Positions 41,458 through 50,423 of a stretch of DNA of 64,000 nt are shown here, piece after piece. The stretch is from Thiothrix sp. UBA5583. Its GTDB lineage: Bacteria; Pseudomonadota; Gammaproteobacteria; Thiotrichales; Thiotrichaceae. The notes beneath the pieces are model-generated. The model did not search any database, was not told where the DNA came from, and saw nothing but the letters and a program-made list of their open reading frames with translations. Numbering within the stretch: the first letter of the stretch is position 1; every line of letters starts with the position of its first letter. The translations under genes were made by a program, and so were the position numbers. The stretch lies in assembly GCA_002425225.1 (NCBI GenBank), contig DILV01000028.1, positions 1-64,000 on the forward strand, written 5' to 3'.

Positions 41458-41946
41458 TTAGCGGCAACTTATCCGCTGTGCATCCGCCCTCATTTTGCCC
41501 GCATCACGGAACAGGACGATGGAACGCTGTTGCTGCCCGTCTCTGGATGCTAGCACTGCCTGGCTTTCCAGTCCTGCTGCCCGTTTCAGTAAGCCTTGTC
41601 TGGCTTCTTCACAGCCCGCCCGATTGACGGGGGGAGGGCGGTTAGCGAACGTGTTAATTGTCGCCGGAGCAGGTGCAGGTTGACGTAACACTACAGGCGC
41701 ACGCACGACTGCTGTCGGGGCGGGGCTGTTGTTGGTGCGAGCCGCCAGTTGTGCCCGATTGCGTTGACGCATGTGGTTGGCGTTGGGGGGCGGAATAGGT
41801 GGCGGTCGGGTTGCCGTATGTACGACACTGACAGCAGAGCTGCCATAACAGTAGAAGGAGCCTGTGCAGGTGTCAGCACTAACAGGCGTAACCAACGCCC
41901 CTGCTACCCATGTGGCGGCAAGCGCGGCAAGAGTTCTGTTTTGCAT
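41458..41946 (-). CDS. Hypothetical exported protein
   Basis: A 162-residue protein with a signal peptide (QNRTLAALAATWVAGALV, cleavage near VSA, residue 24). The mature start has a Cys pair (CTGSFYC), then a long Pro/Ala/Arg-rich linker (about 45-105). It ends with a helical part containing Cys near 112 and Cys at the end (RISCR). I use the ATG at 41946 after CAGGA; a GTG 18 bases upstream is weaker. No family is recognised. Confidence 0.65.
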   Translation of the reverse strand: MQNRTLAALAATWVAGALVTPVSADTCTGSFYCYGSSAVSVVHTATRPPPIPPPNANHMRQRNRAQLAARTNNSPAPTAVVRAPVVLRQPAPAPATINTFANRPPPVNRAGCEEARQGLLKRAAGLESQAVLASRDGQQQRSIVLFRDAGKMRADAQRISCR

Positions 41947-42078
41947 GTTTTTTTCCTGAAACACTCAAGTCGATATACCCTGAACGCTCAACGGGTTGTT
42001 ATACATAAGGGTGTTAACAGGAGTGTAGCAGAGGTTGGATATTTTGCTGTTATCTGTATGATTTTTATGCCATAAACA

Positions 42079-42105
42079 AGAAAGCCCGCAACCTGCGGGC
42101 TTTCT
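42079..42105. terminator. Terminator of the tpx transcript
   Basis: AGAAAGCCCGCA (42079-42090) pairs perfectly with TGCGGGCTTTCT (42094-42105) around a 3-base loop. On the minus strand it follows the tpx stop by about 25 bases and leads into a T-rich tail. Confidence 0.9.
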
Positions 42106-42130
42106 GTTCTGTTTTGGCAGAGGGCGGAAC

Positions 42131-42625
42131 TTACAGGGCAGCGAGGGCTGCGTCGTAGTTTGGCTCTTGCACGATTTCAGGTACTTGCTCGGTATAAGCA
42201 ACCTTGCCGTCCTTGATGACCACGACAGCGCGGGACATCAGACCAGCCAGTGGGCCATTGGCGATGGTGACGCCATAATCCTTGCCGAAATCCGCACTGC
42301 GGAACGTGGACAGGGAAACCACGTTTTCCAGACCTTCTGCGCCACAGAAACGGCTGTGGGCAAATGGCAGGTCAGCCGAAACGCACAGAACGGCTACGTC
42401 AGGGTTGCTGCTGGCGACTTCGTTGAAACGGCGGGTGGATGCAGCACAGATACCGGTATCCACGCTGGGGTAAATGTTCAGAACGACAGTTCTGCCTGCG
42501 AAATCGCCCATACCCACTTCAGACAGGTCGGTTTTGACTAGGGTGAATGCCGGAGCGTCGCTGCCGACGGCTGGCAGGTTGCCAACGGTTTCAAAGGGGT
42601 TGCCTTGCAAGGTAATGGTTGCCAT
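42131..42625 (-). CDS. tpx: Thiol peroxidase (atypical 2-Cys peroxiredoxin)
   Basis: A 164-residue thioredoxin-dependent peroxidase. The peroxidatic Cys60 is in [14 protein letters not shown] and the resolving Cys94 in SRFCGAEGL, the spacing of E. coli Tpx. It reduces H2O2 and preferably lipid hydroperoxides. The start ATG at 42625 gives the usual N-terminus ([15 protein letters not shown]). It lies 33 bases after slyD on the same strand, so the two may be co-transcribed. Confidence 0.96.
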   Translation of the reverse strand: MATITLQGNPFETVGNLPAVGSDAPAFTLVKTDLSEVGMGDFAGRTVVLNIYPSVDTGICAASTRRFNEVASSNPDVAVLCVSADLPFAHSRFCGAEGLENVVSLSTFRSADFGKDYGVTIANGPLAGLMSRAVVVIKDGKVAYTEQVPEIVQEPNYDAALAAL

Positions 42626-42658
42626 ATTGTGTTTCCTTCCGTTTGTTGCTCAGTGAAA

Positions 42659-43156
42659 TCAGTGATGGTGATGCCCGCAACCGCCAGCAGCGTGGACGTG
42701 TCCGTGGGCTATTTCATCCGCCGTGGCTGCACGTACATCCAGAATGGTCAGGTCAAAAGTCAGGGCAACACCTGCCAGCGGGTGGTTGGCGTCGATGGTG
42801 ATAGTATCGCCATCCACCGCCGTGATGGTAATAACCTCAACACCGCCGTTGGTCTGAGCCTGGAACTGTGCGCCCGGAAACAGATGGTCAGTCGGGGTAT
42901 CGCCGAACATGTGGCGGGGTACTTGCTGGGTCAGACGGTCATCACGTTCGCCATAAGCATCTTCTGGCGCGATGGTGACAATCATGCTGTCCTGTGCCTG
43001 TTTGCCGGTGAGGGCGTTTTCCAGACCGGGGATGATGTTTTCAGCGCCATGCAGGTAGGTTAAGGGATGGCTCGTATCGGCCTGATCCAGCACATTGCCC
43101 TGCCCGTCGGTCAGGGTGTAGGTCATGGTGACGACAGCATGGTCAGTTATTTGCAT
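42659..43156 (-). CDS. slyD: FKBP-type peptidyl-prolyl isomerase SlyD
   Basis: A 165-residue SlyD-like isomerase/chaperone: FKBP core (TYTLTDGQGNVLDQADTSHPL, HGAENIIPGLENALTGKQ) interrupted by the insert-in-flap domain (about 70-130). A short His/Cys-rich tail (HGHVHAAGGCGHHHH) should bind nickel. In E. coli SlyD helps hydrogenase maturation. I use the ATG at 43156 with AAGGA upstream, not the longer frame to 43228. It overlaps the end of the upstream acyltransferase gene by 10 bases. Confidence 0.93.
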   Translation of the reverse strand: MQITDHAVVTMTYTLTDGQGNVLDQADTSHPLTYLHGAENIIPGLENALTGKQAQDSMIVTIAPEDAYGERDDRLTQQVPRHMFGDTPTDHLFPGAQFQAQTNGGVEVITITAVDGDTITIDANHPLAGVALTFDLTILDVRAATADEIAHGHVHAAGGCGHHHH

Positions 43157-44076
43157 GATGATTCCTTGGAATAAAGTTCGTAACGGTTGCCGCCTTCCGG
43201 CAGATCCTTGAAGCGGCGGTGGGTCCACAAATATTGGGCGGGGAACTCGCGTACCTGTTGCTCAATGATCTGGTTGATGCGGAGGGTATCCGCCAAAAGG
43301 CTTTCGCCGGGGAAATCGTCCAGGGCAGGCAAAAAGCGCAGCAAATAGCCGCGTGCCGTGCGCACCGTGAAAAACGGTACAACCTGCGCTTTGCCCAGTT
43401 TCGCCAGACGGCTGGTTGCCGTGTTGGTGGCGGCTTCCACGCCGAAAAACGGGGCAAACAGGCTGTTTTTGCGGTTGAAATGCTGGTCTTGTGCATACCA
43501 GACTGCGTGCCCTTGTTGCAGGCTGCGCAGCATGTCACGGATGTTGTCGCGTGAAATCGCTTTACCGTAGCGTTCAGCGCGTAACCGGGTGGTACGCCAT
43601 TCGATCAGCGGGTTCTGGTGGGGGCGGTAAACCACATGCAGGGGATGATATTGCGCCAGTAAACGCCCGCCCAGTTCCAGACTGGTGAAATGGGCGCTGA
43701 GCAAGACCACACCACCGTATTGCAGGGCAGCTTGCAGGTGTTCCATGCCTTCGATGCCGGTCTGGCGGTTAAGGCGTTCAAGGTTGCCCCACCAGCTCAA
43801 ACCCAGTTCAAACACACCTTGCCCCAGCGATACGAAATGTTCGCGGTTGAGCCGGATGCGTTCCTCGTTGCTCAGGTGCGGGAATGCCAGTTCCAGATTG
43901 ACGCAGCAGATGAAACGGCGGCGTGCCAACGTGTAAAACATCAGCAAACCAAACAGCTTGCCCAGCCACATCTGAGTGCGCCACGGCAGCTTGACCAGCA
44001 ACCACAACAAGCCCAAACCCAACCAGGTTAGCCAATGGCGCGGATGTGCAAAATTTTTTCCTGACAGTTTTTCCAC
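43147..44076 (-). CDS. Lipid A acyltransferase (LpxL/HtrB family)
   Basis: A 309-residue inner-membrane enzyme that adds a secondary acyl chain to Kdo-lipid A precursor. It has one N-terminal membrane segment (about 18-33), the catalytic HX4E motif in SAHFTSLELGG (near residue 127), and the C-terminal WTHRRFKDLPEG motif. All expected catalytic parts are present, in contrast to the homologue at 19595. The start is GTG at 44076 with a poor ribosome-binding site. It is divergent from hldE, so envelope genes face both ways here. Confidence 0.92.
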   Translation of the reverse strand: MEKLSGKNFAHPRHWLTWLGLGLLWLLVKLPWRTQMWLGKLFGLLMFYTLARRRFICCVNLELAFPHLSNEERIRLNREHFVSLGQGVFELGLSWWGNLERLNRQTGIEGMEHLQAALQYGGVVLLSAHFTSLELGGRLLAQYHPLHVVYRPHQNPLIEWRTTRLRAERYGKAISRDNIRDMLRSLQQGHAVWYAQDQHFNRKNSLFAPFFGVEAATNTATSRLAKLGKAQVVPFFTVRTARGYLLRFLPALDDFPGESLLADTLRINQIIEQQVREFPAQYLWTHRRFKDLPEGGNRYELYSKESSCK

Positions 44077-44154
44077 GTGTTGATTCGTACCCAGACAAGC
44101 CGCTTATGGTAAACTTTCCGACCTGATTTTGCCTGTTTTTCTGTGAAAATAACG

Positions 44155-45594
44155 ATGAGCCTACAAATTCCTGCCTTTGAACGGGCGCGTGTACTGGTGG
44201 TTGGTGACGTGATGCTGGATCGTTACTGGTCTGGGCAGACTTCCCGCATTTCGCCTGAAGCACCTGTCCCGGTGGTGCATGTGAAAGCCAGCGAGGAACG
44301 CCCCGGTGGAGCTGCCAACGTGGCACTGAACATTGCCAGCCTTGGTGGGCAGGCTATCCTGCTGGGTTATGTTGGCAATGACGAAGCCGGTGTTTCACTG
44401 GAAAAAACCTTGCAGGCGCGTGGGGTGCAGACCCGTTTCGTGGCGCTGGATCATGCTCCGACCATTACCAAGCTGCGTGTTTTGAGCCGCCATCAGCAAC
44501 TGATCCGGCTGGATTTCGAGGAAGGTTTTGCCGGGCAGGATCATGCCGGGTTGCTGGCCGCTTTCAGTACCTTGTTGGCGGAAGCGGATGTGGTGGTACT
44601 GTCCGATTACCGCAAGGGCACGCTGGAACGGGCGCAGGAACTGATCACGCTGGCACGAGCAGCAGGCAAGTCAGTGGTGGTTGATCCCAAGGCGCAGGAT
44701 TTCGCCACTTATCAGGGGGCGACGGTCATTACCCCCAATCTGGCGGAGTTCCGTGACGCAGCGGGTGAGTGGATGGATGAGGCTGATCTGGTCAGACGCG
44801 GGCAGGCATTGCTGGCACGCTGTGAACTTGACAACCTGCTGATTACCCGCAGTGAACACGGCATGACGCTGTTACGACAGGAGCTGGAGCCTTTCAACCT
44901 GCCGACTCGCGCCCGCGAAGTCTATGATGTGACCGGGGCAGGGGATACGGTGGTGGCAGTGCTGGCTGCTTGCATGGCTGCCGGTTTGCCAGTCGAACAG
45001 GCGATGGCTCTTGCCAACCTCGCTGCCGGGATCGTGGTTGGCAAGGTCGGTACGGCCACCGTCAGCGTCCCCGAATTGCATAAAGCCTTGCAGCAGCATC
45101 ATGCGCAGGTCAGGGGCGTGGTCAGCGAGGAACAATTGCTGGCAGCGGTGCAGGAAGCCCGCATCCACGGCGAAAGGATCGTCATGACCAACGGCTGCTT
45201 CGACATCCTGCACGTTGGGCATGTCACTTATTTGCAGGAAGCCCGCAAGCTCGGCGACCGCCTGATCGTGGCGGTCAATACCGATGCATCGGTGCGCGAA
45301 CTCAAGGGGCCAACCCGACCGATCAATAGCATGGGCAACCGCATGAAAATGCTGGCAGCACTGTCCTGTGTTGATTGGGTGGTGGATTTCAGCGAAGACA
45401 CCCCGGAACGGCTGATCTGCGCGGTCAAACCCGATTTGCTGGTCAAAGGTGGCGATAACGACCCGCAAAAAATTCCTGGCAACCGCTGCGTGTGGGAGAA
45501 CGGCGGTGATGTGGTGGTACTGAGTTTTGTCGATGGGGTTTCCACCACCAACACCATTGCCAAAATCCAGAATATGGAAAAAGAGAGCCGATGA
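44155..45594 (+). CDS. hldE: Bifunctional heptose-7-phosphate kinase / heptose-1-phosphate adenylyltransferase
   Basis: HldE makes ADP-heptose for the LPS inner core. The 479-residue chain has an N-terminal ribokinase-like kinase (VLVVGDVMLDRYWSG, ERPGGAANVALNIASLG, catalytic Asp in YDVTGAGDTVVAV near 265). The C-terminal cytidylyltransferase-fold half has TNGCFDILHVGHV (near 350) and ends KGGDN...DGVSTTN. The ATG at 44155 matches the family; a GTG at 44143 adds four residues. The next gene overlaps by ATGA. ADP-heptose is the donor for the heptosyltransferase at 54795. Confidence 0.97.
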   Translation: MSLQIPAFERARVLVVGDVMLDRYWSGQTSRISPEAPVPVVHVKASEERPGGAANVALNIASLGGQAILLGYVGNDEAGVSLEKTLQARGVQTRFVALDHAPTITKLRVLSRHQQLIRLDFEEGFAGQDHAGLLAAFSTLLAEADVVVLSDYRKGTLERAQELITLARAAGKSVVVDPKAQDFATYQGATVITPNLAEFRDAAGEWMDEADLVRRGQALLARCELDNLLITRSEHGMTLLRQELEPFNLPTRAREVYDVTGAGDTVVAVLAACMAAGLPVEQAMALANLAAGIVVGKVGTATVSVPELHKALQQHHAQVRGVVSEEQLLAAVQEARIHGERIVMTNGCFDILHVGHVTYLQEARKLGDRLIVAVNTDASVRELKGPTRPINSMGNRMKMLAALSCVDWVVDFSEDTPERLICAVKPDLLVKGGDNDPQKIPGNRCVWENGGDVVVLSFVDGVSTTNTIAKIQNMEKESR

Positions 45595-46781
45595 ACGTTG
45601 ATGTCCTGATCGTGGGTGGCGGAATTGCCGGTTTGTGGTTGCTGGCAGAATTGCGGGCGCAAGGCGTCAATGCCCTGCTGGTCAGTGATGAGCTGGGCAA
45701 GGGGCAAACCATTGCATCCCAGGGCATCATTCACGGTGGTACGAAATACGCCCTCACTGGCAAGCTGACCGGGGCAGCACTGGCGATTGGTGATATGCCG
45801 GGTATCTGGCGAGCAGCCCTCAACGGTACTGGTCTGGTGGATTTGCGGCAGGTCAGGGTGTTGGCGGAATCACAATTGTTGTGGACTTCCGGCGGCCTTG
45901 GCTCGCGCATGACCGGCTTTTTTGCTAGCAAGGCGATGAAAAGCCGTATGGATGCCGTGCCACATGAGCAATATCCATCCTTGTTCCTGCATTCACAATT
46001 TCATGGCGGCCTTTATCGGCTGGATGAACCAGTGCTGGATGTGCCTTCCCTGCTGGCCTGTTTGCAGGCGCAACTGGCGGGTGCGTTGATGCAGGTGGAT
46101 GTACAACGTTCCGGCTTGCAACAGGCCGGGGATCGTTACCGTTACAATGCCGTGCTGGGCGATGGCAGGGAGCTGGAAATCATTGCCGGGCAAATCGTCC
46201 TGACTGCCGGGGCGGGGAATGAGGCGTTGCTGGCTGCTACGGGGCTTGATCAGCGGGAATGGCCTGCCATGCAGCGTCGCCCGCTCCAGATGGTAATGTT
46301 GCGCGGGAATTTGCCCATGCTGTATGCCCATGCCCTGGGCATGAGCGACAAACCTCGGGCAACCATTACTTCGCACCGGGATGCGCAAGGCCGGGTCGTC
46401 TGGTATATCGGCGGGCAACCCGCAGAGCAAGGTGTTGGTAAACCCGCTACCGAGGTTATTGCGGCTACCCGTCACGAACTGGCAGACTTGCTGCCTTGGA
46501 TCGATTTTAGTCAGGTGGAATGGGCAACATGGAACGTTGACCGTGCGGAAGGTTGTCAGCCGGATGGTAGCCGCCCTGACCAGCCGGTGTTGTTCCGCAA
46601 GGCAAATGTGACCGTGGCCTGGCCCACCAAACTGGCATTTGCACCGATGTTGGCCAAGGCATTGCTGGAAACCTTGCCAGTGATGGAAAAATCCGGGCAG
46701 AATGCGCCGATGCCGGTTCGCACGTTATTACCACCTGTGACAACCCCGGTGTGGGAGCTGGCTGTATTCACAAAAAATTAA
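45591..46781 (+). CDS. FAD-dependent oxidoreductase (DAO/GlpD-like)
   Basis: A 396-residue flavoprotein of the D-amino-acid-oxidase/glycerol-3-phosphate-dehydrogenase-like fold. It has the dinucleotide motif VDVLIVGGGIAGLWLLAEL at the N-terminus, SQGIIHGGTKYAL near residue 43 and a C-terminal region TVAWPTKLAFAPMLAKALLE. No signal peptide is seen. The substrate is unknown. The start overlaps hldE by ATGA, so it is translationally coupled to an LPS gene, though the functional link is not known. Confidence 0.82.
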   Translation: MNVDVLIVGGGIAGLWLLAELRAQGVNALLVSDELGKGQTIASQGIIHGGTKYALTGKLTGAALAIGDMPGIWRAALNGTGLVDLRQVRVLAESQLLWTSGGLGSRMTGFFASKAMKSRMDAVPHEQYPSLFLHSQFHGGLYRLDEPVLDVPSLLACLQAQLAGALMQVDVQRSGLQQAGDRYRYNAVLGDGRELEIIAGQIVLTAGAGNEALLAATGLDQREWPAMQRRPLQMVMLRGNLPMLYAHALGMSDKPRATITSHRDAQGRVVWYIGGQPAEQGVGKPATEVIAATRHELADLLPWIDFSQVEWATWNVDRAEGCQPDGSRPDQPVLFRKANVTVAWPTKLAFAPMLAKALLETLPVMEKSGQNAPMPVRTLLPPVTTPVWELAVFTKN

Positions 46782-46830
46782 ATAGTGCTCATTAATAAAA
46801 GCAAGTTTTGACATTCAAAGGAGATGGATT

Positions 46831-47625
46831 ATGCAAATCAACACTATTCCGGCTGGTCGTGCGCTTGACTGGTTTAAACAGGGCTGGGCAATTTTTTCCA
46901 AAGACATGGTGACATGGGTGCTGATGACGCTGGTAATGGGGGTTGGGGCATTCATTTTGAATTTCTTGCCCATTATTGGGCAAATTGTGTTATGCCTGAT
47001 CATGCCAGCCTTGCTGGGGGGGATGTTGTATGCAGCCCAGCAAGCGGACAAAGGTCAGCCCATCAAGCTGGAATACCTGTGGATGGTGTTGCTGGATGGG
47101 CAAAAGCGTATTCCGTTCATTGCCTTGGGTGGGATTCTGTTTGGTGCGGTGATTCTGGTGGGGGTCGTGAGCGTGGCTTTCATTGGTGACAGCCTGCTGC
47201 GTGGGGCGAACGCCGGGTTGCTGAGCTTTGGGCTGGGCGGGATGCTGTTCATGCTGATTGTTGGTTTCAGTGTCTTTGTGCTGTTCAACTATACCGCTGC
47301 CCTGATGATGTTGCGTGACATGCCGCTGGTGGATGCGCTCAAGGCATGTGCGGGTGTTGCCAGTACCCAGGTTGTGCCTTTGCTGGTGTTTTTCATTTTT
47401 TCTTTGTTTTTGACTATATTGATAAATGCACCAATTAGTCTCTTCTTTTCAATCCTTGATAACTTCACTAACGATGTTGAGTTGTCGTTTCTTTTTTTCG
47501 TTTTTAGTAGTTCTAGTTTGGTAAGTTCATTAGATAGTTTATTTGGTTTTTTTGGAGGTTTCATTTTGGTTCCCGTAACTATAGGTGCTGTTTTCATTAG
47601 TCAGCAGGAAGTGTTTGCTGCATGA
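46831..47625 (+). CDS. BPSS1780-like membrane protein with AT-rich insertion
   Basis: A 264-residue membrane protein with about six hydrophobic segments; the start PAGRALDWFKQGWAIFSKDMVTWVL fits the BPSS1780 family. Most of the gene has normal composition, but 47390-47570 is strikingly AT-rich. It codes a Phe/Ser-rich stretch (about residues 188-246, including FVFSSSSLVSSLDSLFGFF) before a normal family end (LVPVTIGAVFISQQEVFA). An insertion or replacement there is likely. AGGAGA precedes the ATG. The stop overlaps the aldo/keto reductase start. Confidence 0.78.
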   Translation: MQINTIPAGRALDWFKQGWAIFSKDMVTWVLMTLVMGVGAFILNFLPIIGQIVLCLIMPALLGGMLYAAQQADKGQPIKLEYLWMVLLDGQKRIPFIALGGILFGAVILVGVVSVAFIGDSLLRGANAGLLSFGLGGMLFMLIVGFSVFVLFNYTAALMMLRDMPLVDALKACAGVASTQVVPLLVFFIFSLFLTILINAPISLFFSILDNFTNDVELSFLFFVFSSSSLVSSLDSLFGFFGGFILVPVTIGAVFISQQEVFAA

Positions 47626-48410
47626 AGCGCCGCTTGATTGCCCAAACCGGTATTGAAATCAGCCCGCTCGGACTTGGCACGGTCAAATTCGGGCGTAATC
47701 AGGGCGTCAAGTACCCGCAGGGGTTTGAATTGCCTGCCGACAAGGAAGTCCGCGAATTATTGGCGCTGGCGTTTGATCTGGGTATCAATCTGCTGGACAC
47801 GGCTCCGGCTTATGGGTTGGCAGAGGAACGGTTGGGCAAATTGCTGCCCAATTCCCGCCACGACTGGGTGATTGAAACCAAGGTGGGCGAAAGTTTCCTC
47901 GATGGTGAATCCCGTTTTGATTTCACTGCCACCGGTACACGCAGGAGTGTGGAAAACAGCCTGCGTCTGCTAAAAACCGATTACCTCGATATGGTGTTGA
48001 TTCATTCCGACGGGGATGATGTGCGGATTCTGCGTAAGGAAGCAGTGCTGGATACTCTATTACAGATGCAGCAGCAAGGCTGGGTACGGACGGTGGGCAT
48101 TTCCTCCAAAACGGTGGAGGGCGGTTTGCTGGCCTTTGAGCTGGGTTGCGATGTGGTGATGGCCGCTTACAACCCGACGTATACGGATGAGTTACCGGTA
48201 CTTGAAGCTGCGGCGCAGCAAAACAAGGCTGTACTGGTCAAGAAAGCCTTTGCCAGTGGTCATCTGGACAAGCTGGGCGGCGAGAATCCGGTGGAACAGG
48301 CGCTGGCGTTTGCTTTCGCCCAGCCGGGGGTGACGGGTGTAGTGCTGGGGACGATTAATCCCCGGCATTTGCGGGAGAATGTGGCGATTGCAAAGGGGAT
48401 TCTGGTTTAA
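47622..48410 (+). CDS. Aldo/keto reductase
   Basis: A 262-residue NADPH-type oxidoreductase of the AKR superfamily. It has SPLGLGTVKFGRNQG near the start and the catalytic tetrad pattern: Asp in INLLDTAPAYG with Tyr, Lys in VIETKVGE, His in MVLIHSDG. The NADP loop region VVLGTINPRHLRENV lies near the C-terminus. It is somewhat shorter than classical AKR proteins (about 300). The substrate is unknown. The start overlaps the previous stop (ATGA); the end overlaps the convergent glycosyltransferase by 4 bases. Confidence 0.9.
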   Translation: MKRRLIAQTGIEISPLGLGTVKFGRNQGVKYPQGFELPADKEVRELLALAFDLGINLLDTAPAYGLAEERLGKLLPNSRHDWVIETKVGESFLDGESRFDFTATGTRRSVENSLRLLKTDYLDMVLIHSDGDDVRILRKEAVLDTLLQMQQQGWVRTVGISSKTVEGGLLAFELGCDVVMAAYNPTYTDELPVLEAAAQQNKAVLVKKAFASGHLDKLGGENPVEQALAFAFAQPGVTGVVLGTINPRHLRENVAIAKGILV

Positions 48411-49213
48411 CCGTCCCGATGTTCACGTAATCCGGTGTGTGCTTCTACCCTATCTGCTGACAGGATACTGGCGAGGCGTTGCTCGTTTTCCTTCAGTTTG
48501 CTGCGGTCGTTTTCGGGATGCCACAAATGCAGAACTGTTGTGGCAAAACGACCATCCTTACGCTTAATACCTGCTCTTAGCAAACGGATTGCCAAATCTG
48601 CATCTTCGTGTCCCCAGCCAGTATAGGTTTCATCGAAACCATTGATGGTTTGCAGGTCTTTCTTCCATACTCCCAGGTTGCAAGTACGGACACCTTGCCA
48701 GTTTTGGGATGCGTATTTACGCCAGAATTGTCCTGGAAACTGATGCAGCGCAAACGAACGACGGAAATCTTTTTGTCTGGCGGCTTGCTGATATTGGGGT
48801 AATGACCATAAATGTAGTGGTTCATGTACTGCCAGATAACGTTGTGTGGCTGACTCACTGATCAATACACGATTGCCTGCAACAAAATAACCTGTTTCTG
48901 CCAAAGTTTCATGTTGTGCAATGAAGTCTGGACGAGGGATGCAATCGCCATCCAGAAACACAATGTATTCCCCCTGACTTTGCAGGATGGCCTTGTTACG
49001 GATGGCTGCGGCACGGAACCCGTTGTCTTCGTGCCATACATGCGTCAATGTCAGGTTATGCTGGTATTGCTCAATAATGGCAGCAGTGGCAGAAGTTGAA
49101 CCATCATCAGCAATAACGACTTCAAATGAGTGGTTTCGCTGTGCAGCCAGCCCCGTCAGGGCTGCTTGCAGGGCATCCGGGCGATTGTAGGTTGTAAGGA
49201 TAACGGAAATCAT
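48407..49213 (-). CDS. Family 2 glycosyltransferase with galactosyltransferase-like C-terminus
   Basis: A 268-residue GT2 enzyme: ISVILTTYNRPDALQAAL start, VVIADDGSTSAT, FLDGDCIPRPDFI (metal motif) and a C-terminal FDETYTGWGHEDADLAIRLLRAG block. That block is typical of the GT7-like C-terminal part of chondroitin-synthase-type and core glycosyltransferases. The ATG at 49213 overlaps the upstream ligase stop (ATGA), so it is translationally coupled within the LPS cluster. It probably adds a hexose to the core or O-antigen. Confidence 0.88.
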   Translation of the reverse strand: MISVILTTYNRPDALQAALTGLAAQRNHSFEVVIADDGSTSATAAIIEQYQHNLTLTHVWHEDNGFRAAAIRNKAILQSQGEYIVFLDGDCIPRPDFIAQHETLAETGYFVAGNRVLISESATQRYLAVHEPLHLWSLPQYQQAARQKDFRRSFALHQFPGQFWRKYASQNWQGVRTCNLGVWKKDLQTINGFDETYTGWGHEDADLAIRLLRAGIKRKDGRFATTVLHLWHPENDRSKLKENEQRLASILSADRVEAHTGLREHRDG

Positions 49214-50415
49214 GTTGATACCCACGATTTGTTGTCAGCCCATAATGCCACGCTCATCAGGGCATAGAAGTGCCCTTCAACATTGTCCATGATGGATGAA
49301 TTCAGAAAACTGTGGAGAATGAATGCTATCAGGAAGCCGTAAGCAATGTATTGGTTGGGAATAGGCAGGTGCCGACTCGTTTTCCATTGGGTATATAACA
49401 GGTAACATAATAAAAATAGTCCACCAATTCCCAGTTCTACCCAGGTCAGCAGAAACTGTTGATGTGGATTTTTGCTTTCCGCCCCAGAAATACGTTTGTA
49501 TTCATGCAGGAAACTGCCAGTACCAAAGCCTGTAAGCGGATTTTCCTGGATAATCAGTAATGCATTTTTCCATAATGTTGGTCTGAGGTGGTAATCTCCC
49601 ATGTTGCTGTTAACTTCAGCCAGTTCGATTTCTTGAGTGGTTTCCTGAATGAGACGTTTCTTGAATGTGGGGGAATATTGATAAAGAAGACCAAATGCAA
49701 GTGTTGCAATGACAAGATATGCAATTAATCCCTTGCCTTTCCATTGAGTGATCATAAACGTTAATGCCAATAATGCCAGTACAAGAAAGCCTGTGCGTCC
49801 GGTATTGATGAATAACAGGTTGAACAACATGATTGCAGATAACAAGAAAAACAGGTTGCGTCTGGTTTTGTCATAGAATCCCAGAAACAAACAGGCATAG
49901 ATCAGGAATGCCTCAAAGGTGGCAAAAGGTATGTGTGAATGAAAACCTGACGGCATCACACCTTTTGAGAGTGGTGCATAGCCTATCCATTGAAAATAAG
50001 ATAGCAGCATCGCAATGATGTGACCGACAAGAAAACCATAAAAAACCCGTTTTCCCCATCCTTCGGTTAGCAAGCTAGCCATCAAGGGGAGGAGTAAAAG
50101 TTCACGGTATTTCCCAAAACCATTCCATGCTTCTTGCCATGTGGTTGATGACCATGACATGCCCAAGGCAATGGCAAACCACAGTAATAAAGATACCTTG
50201 GTAACGGGATTACCCCATATTTTCTTGAATAACTCACCGAAGTTGTGTCCTGTCAAACCGATCAGTAGCCAGACAACCAGAAATAATCCAGTGGTCAGGC
50301 TTAGCAATGGAGTTGGCAGGGAGATACTGGCTGAGCTGGCGACAATCAGCCATAAGGCTAGAGTTTGCAGCTTTCCTGTCTCATTTGCGGTGTTTGTTAT
50401 TGAAGTGAGTGGCAT
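49210..50415 (-). CDS. waaL: O-antigen ligase-like membrane protein (WaaL family)
   Basis: A 401-residue polytopic membrane protein with about 11-12 hydrophobic segments. It contains the Wzy_C/WaaL-type large periplasmic loop with WKNALLIIQENPLTGFGTGSF...HNQ-like NPHQQFLLTWVELG (conserved His near residue 325). WaaL joins lipid-linked O-antigen to lipid A-core in the periplasm; Wzy polymerases look similar, so the exact role is not certain. The ATG at 50415 is used; a TTG at 50427 overlaps the previous stop. The gene is AT-richer than the surroundings. Confidence 0.85.
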   Translation of the reverse strand: MPLTSITNTANETGKLQTLALWLIVASSASISLPTPLLSLTTGLFLVVWLLIGLTGHNFGELFKKIWGNPVTKVSLLLWFAIALGMSWSSTTWQEAWNGFGKYRELLLLPLMASLLTEGWGKRVFYGFLVGHIIAMLLSYFQWIGYAPLSKGVMPSGFHSHIPFATFEAFLIYACLFLGFYDKTRRNLFFLLSAIMLFNLLFINTGRTGFLVLALLALTFMITQWKGKGLIAYLVIATLAFGLLYQYSPTFKKRLIQETTQEIELAEVNSNMGDYHLRPTLWKNALLIIQENPLTGFGTGSFLHEYKRISGAESKNPHQQFLLTWVELGIGGLFLLCYLLYTQWKTSRHLPIPNQYIAYGFLIAFILHSFLNSSIMDNVEGHFYALMSVALWADNKSWVST

Positions 50416-50423
50416 AAATTTTA

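Noticed and set aside
48435..48802. Small plus-strand frames within the glycosyltransferase at 48407-49213
   Set aside because: They are short, lack ribosome-binding sites and overlap a gene with clear GT2 motifs.
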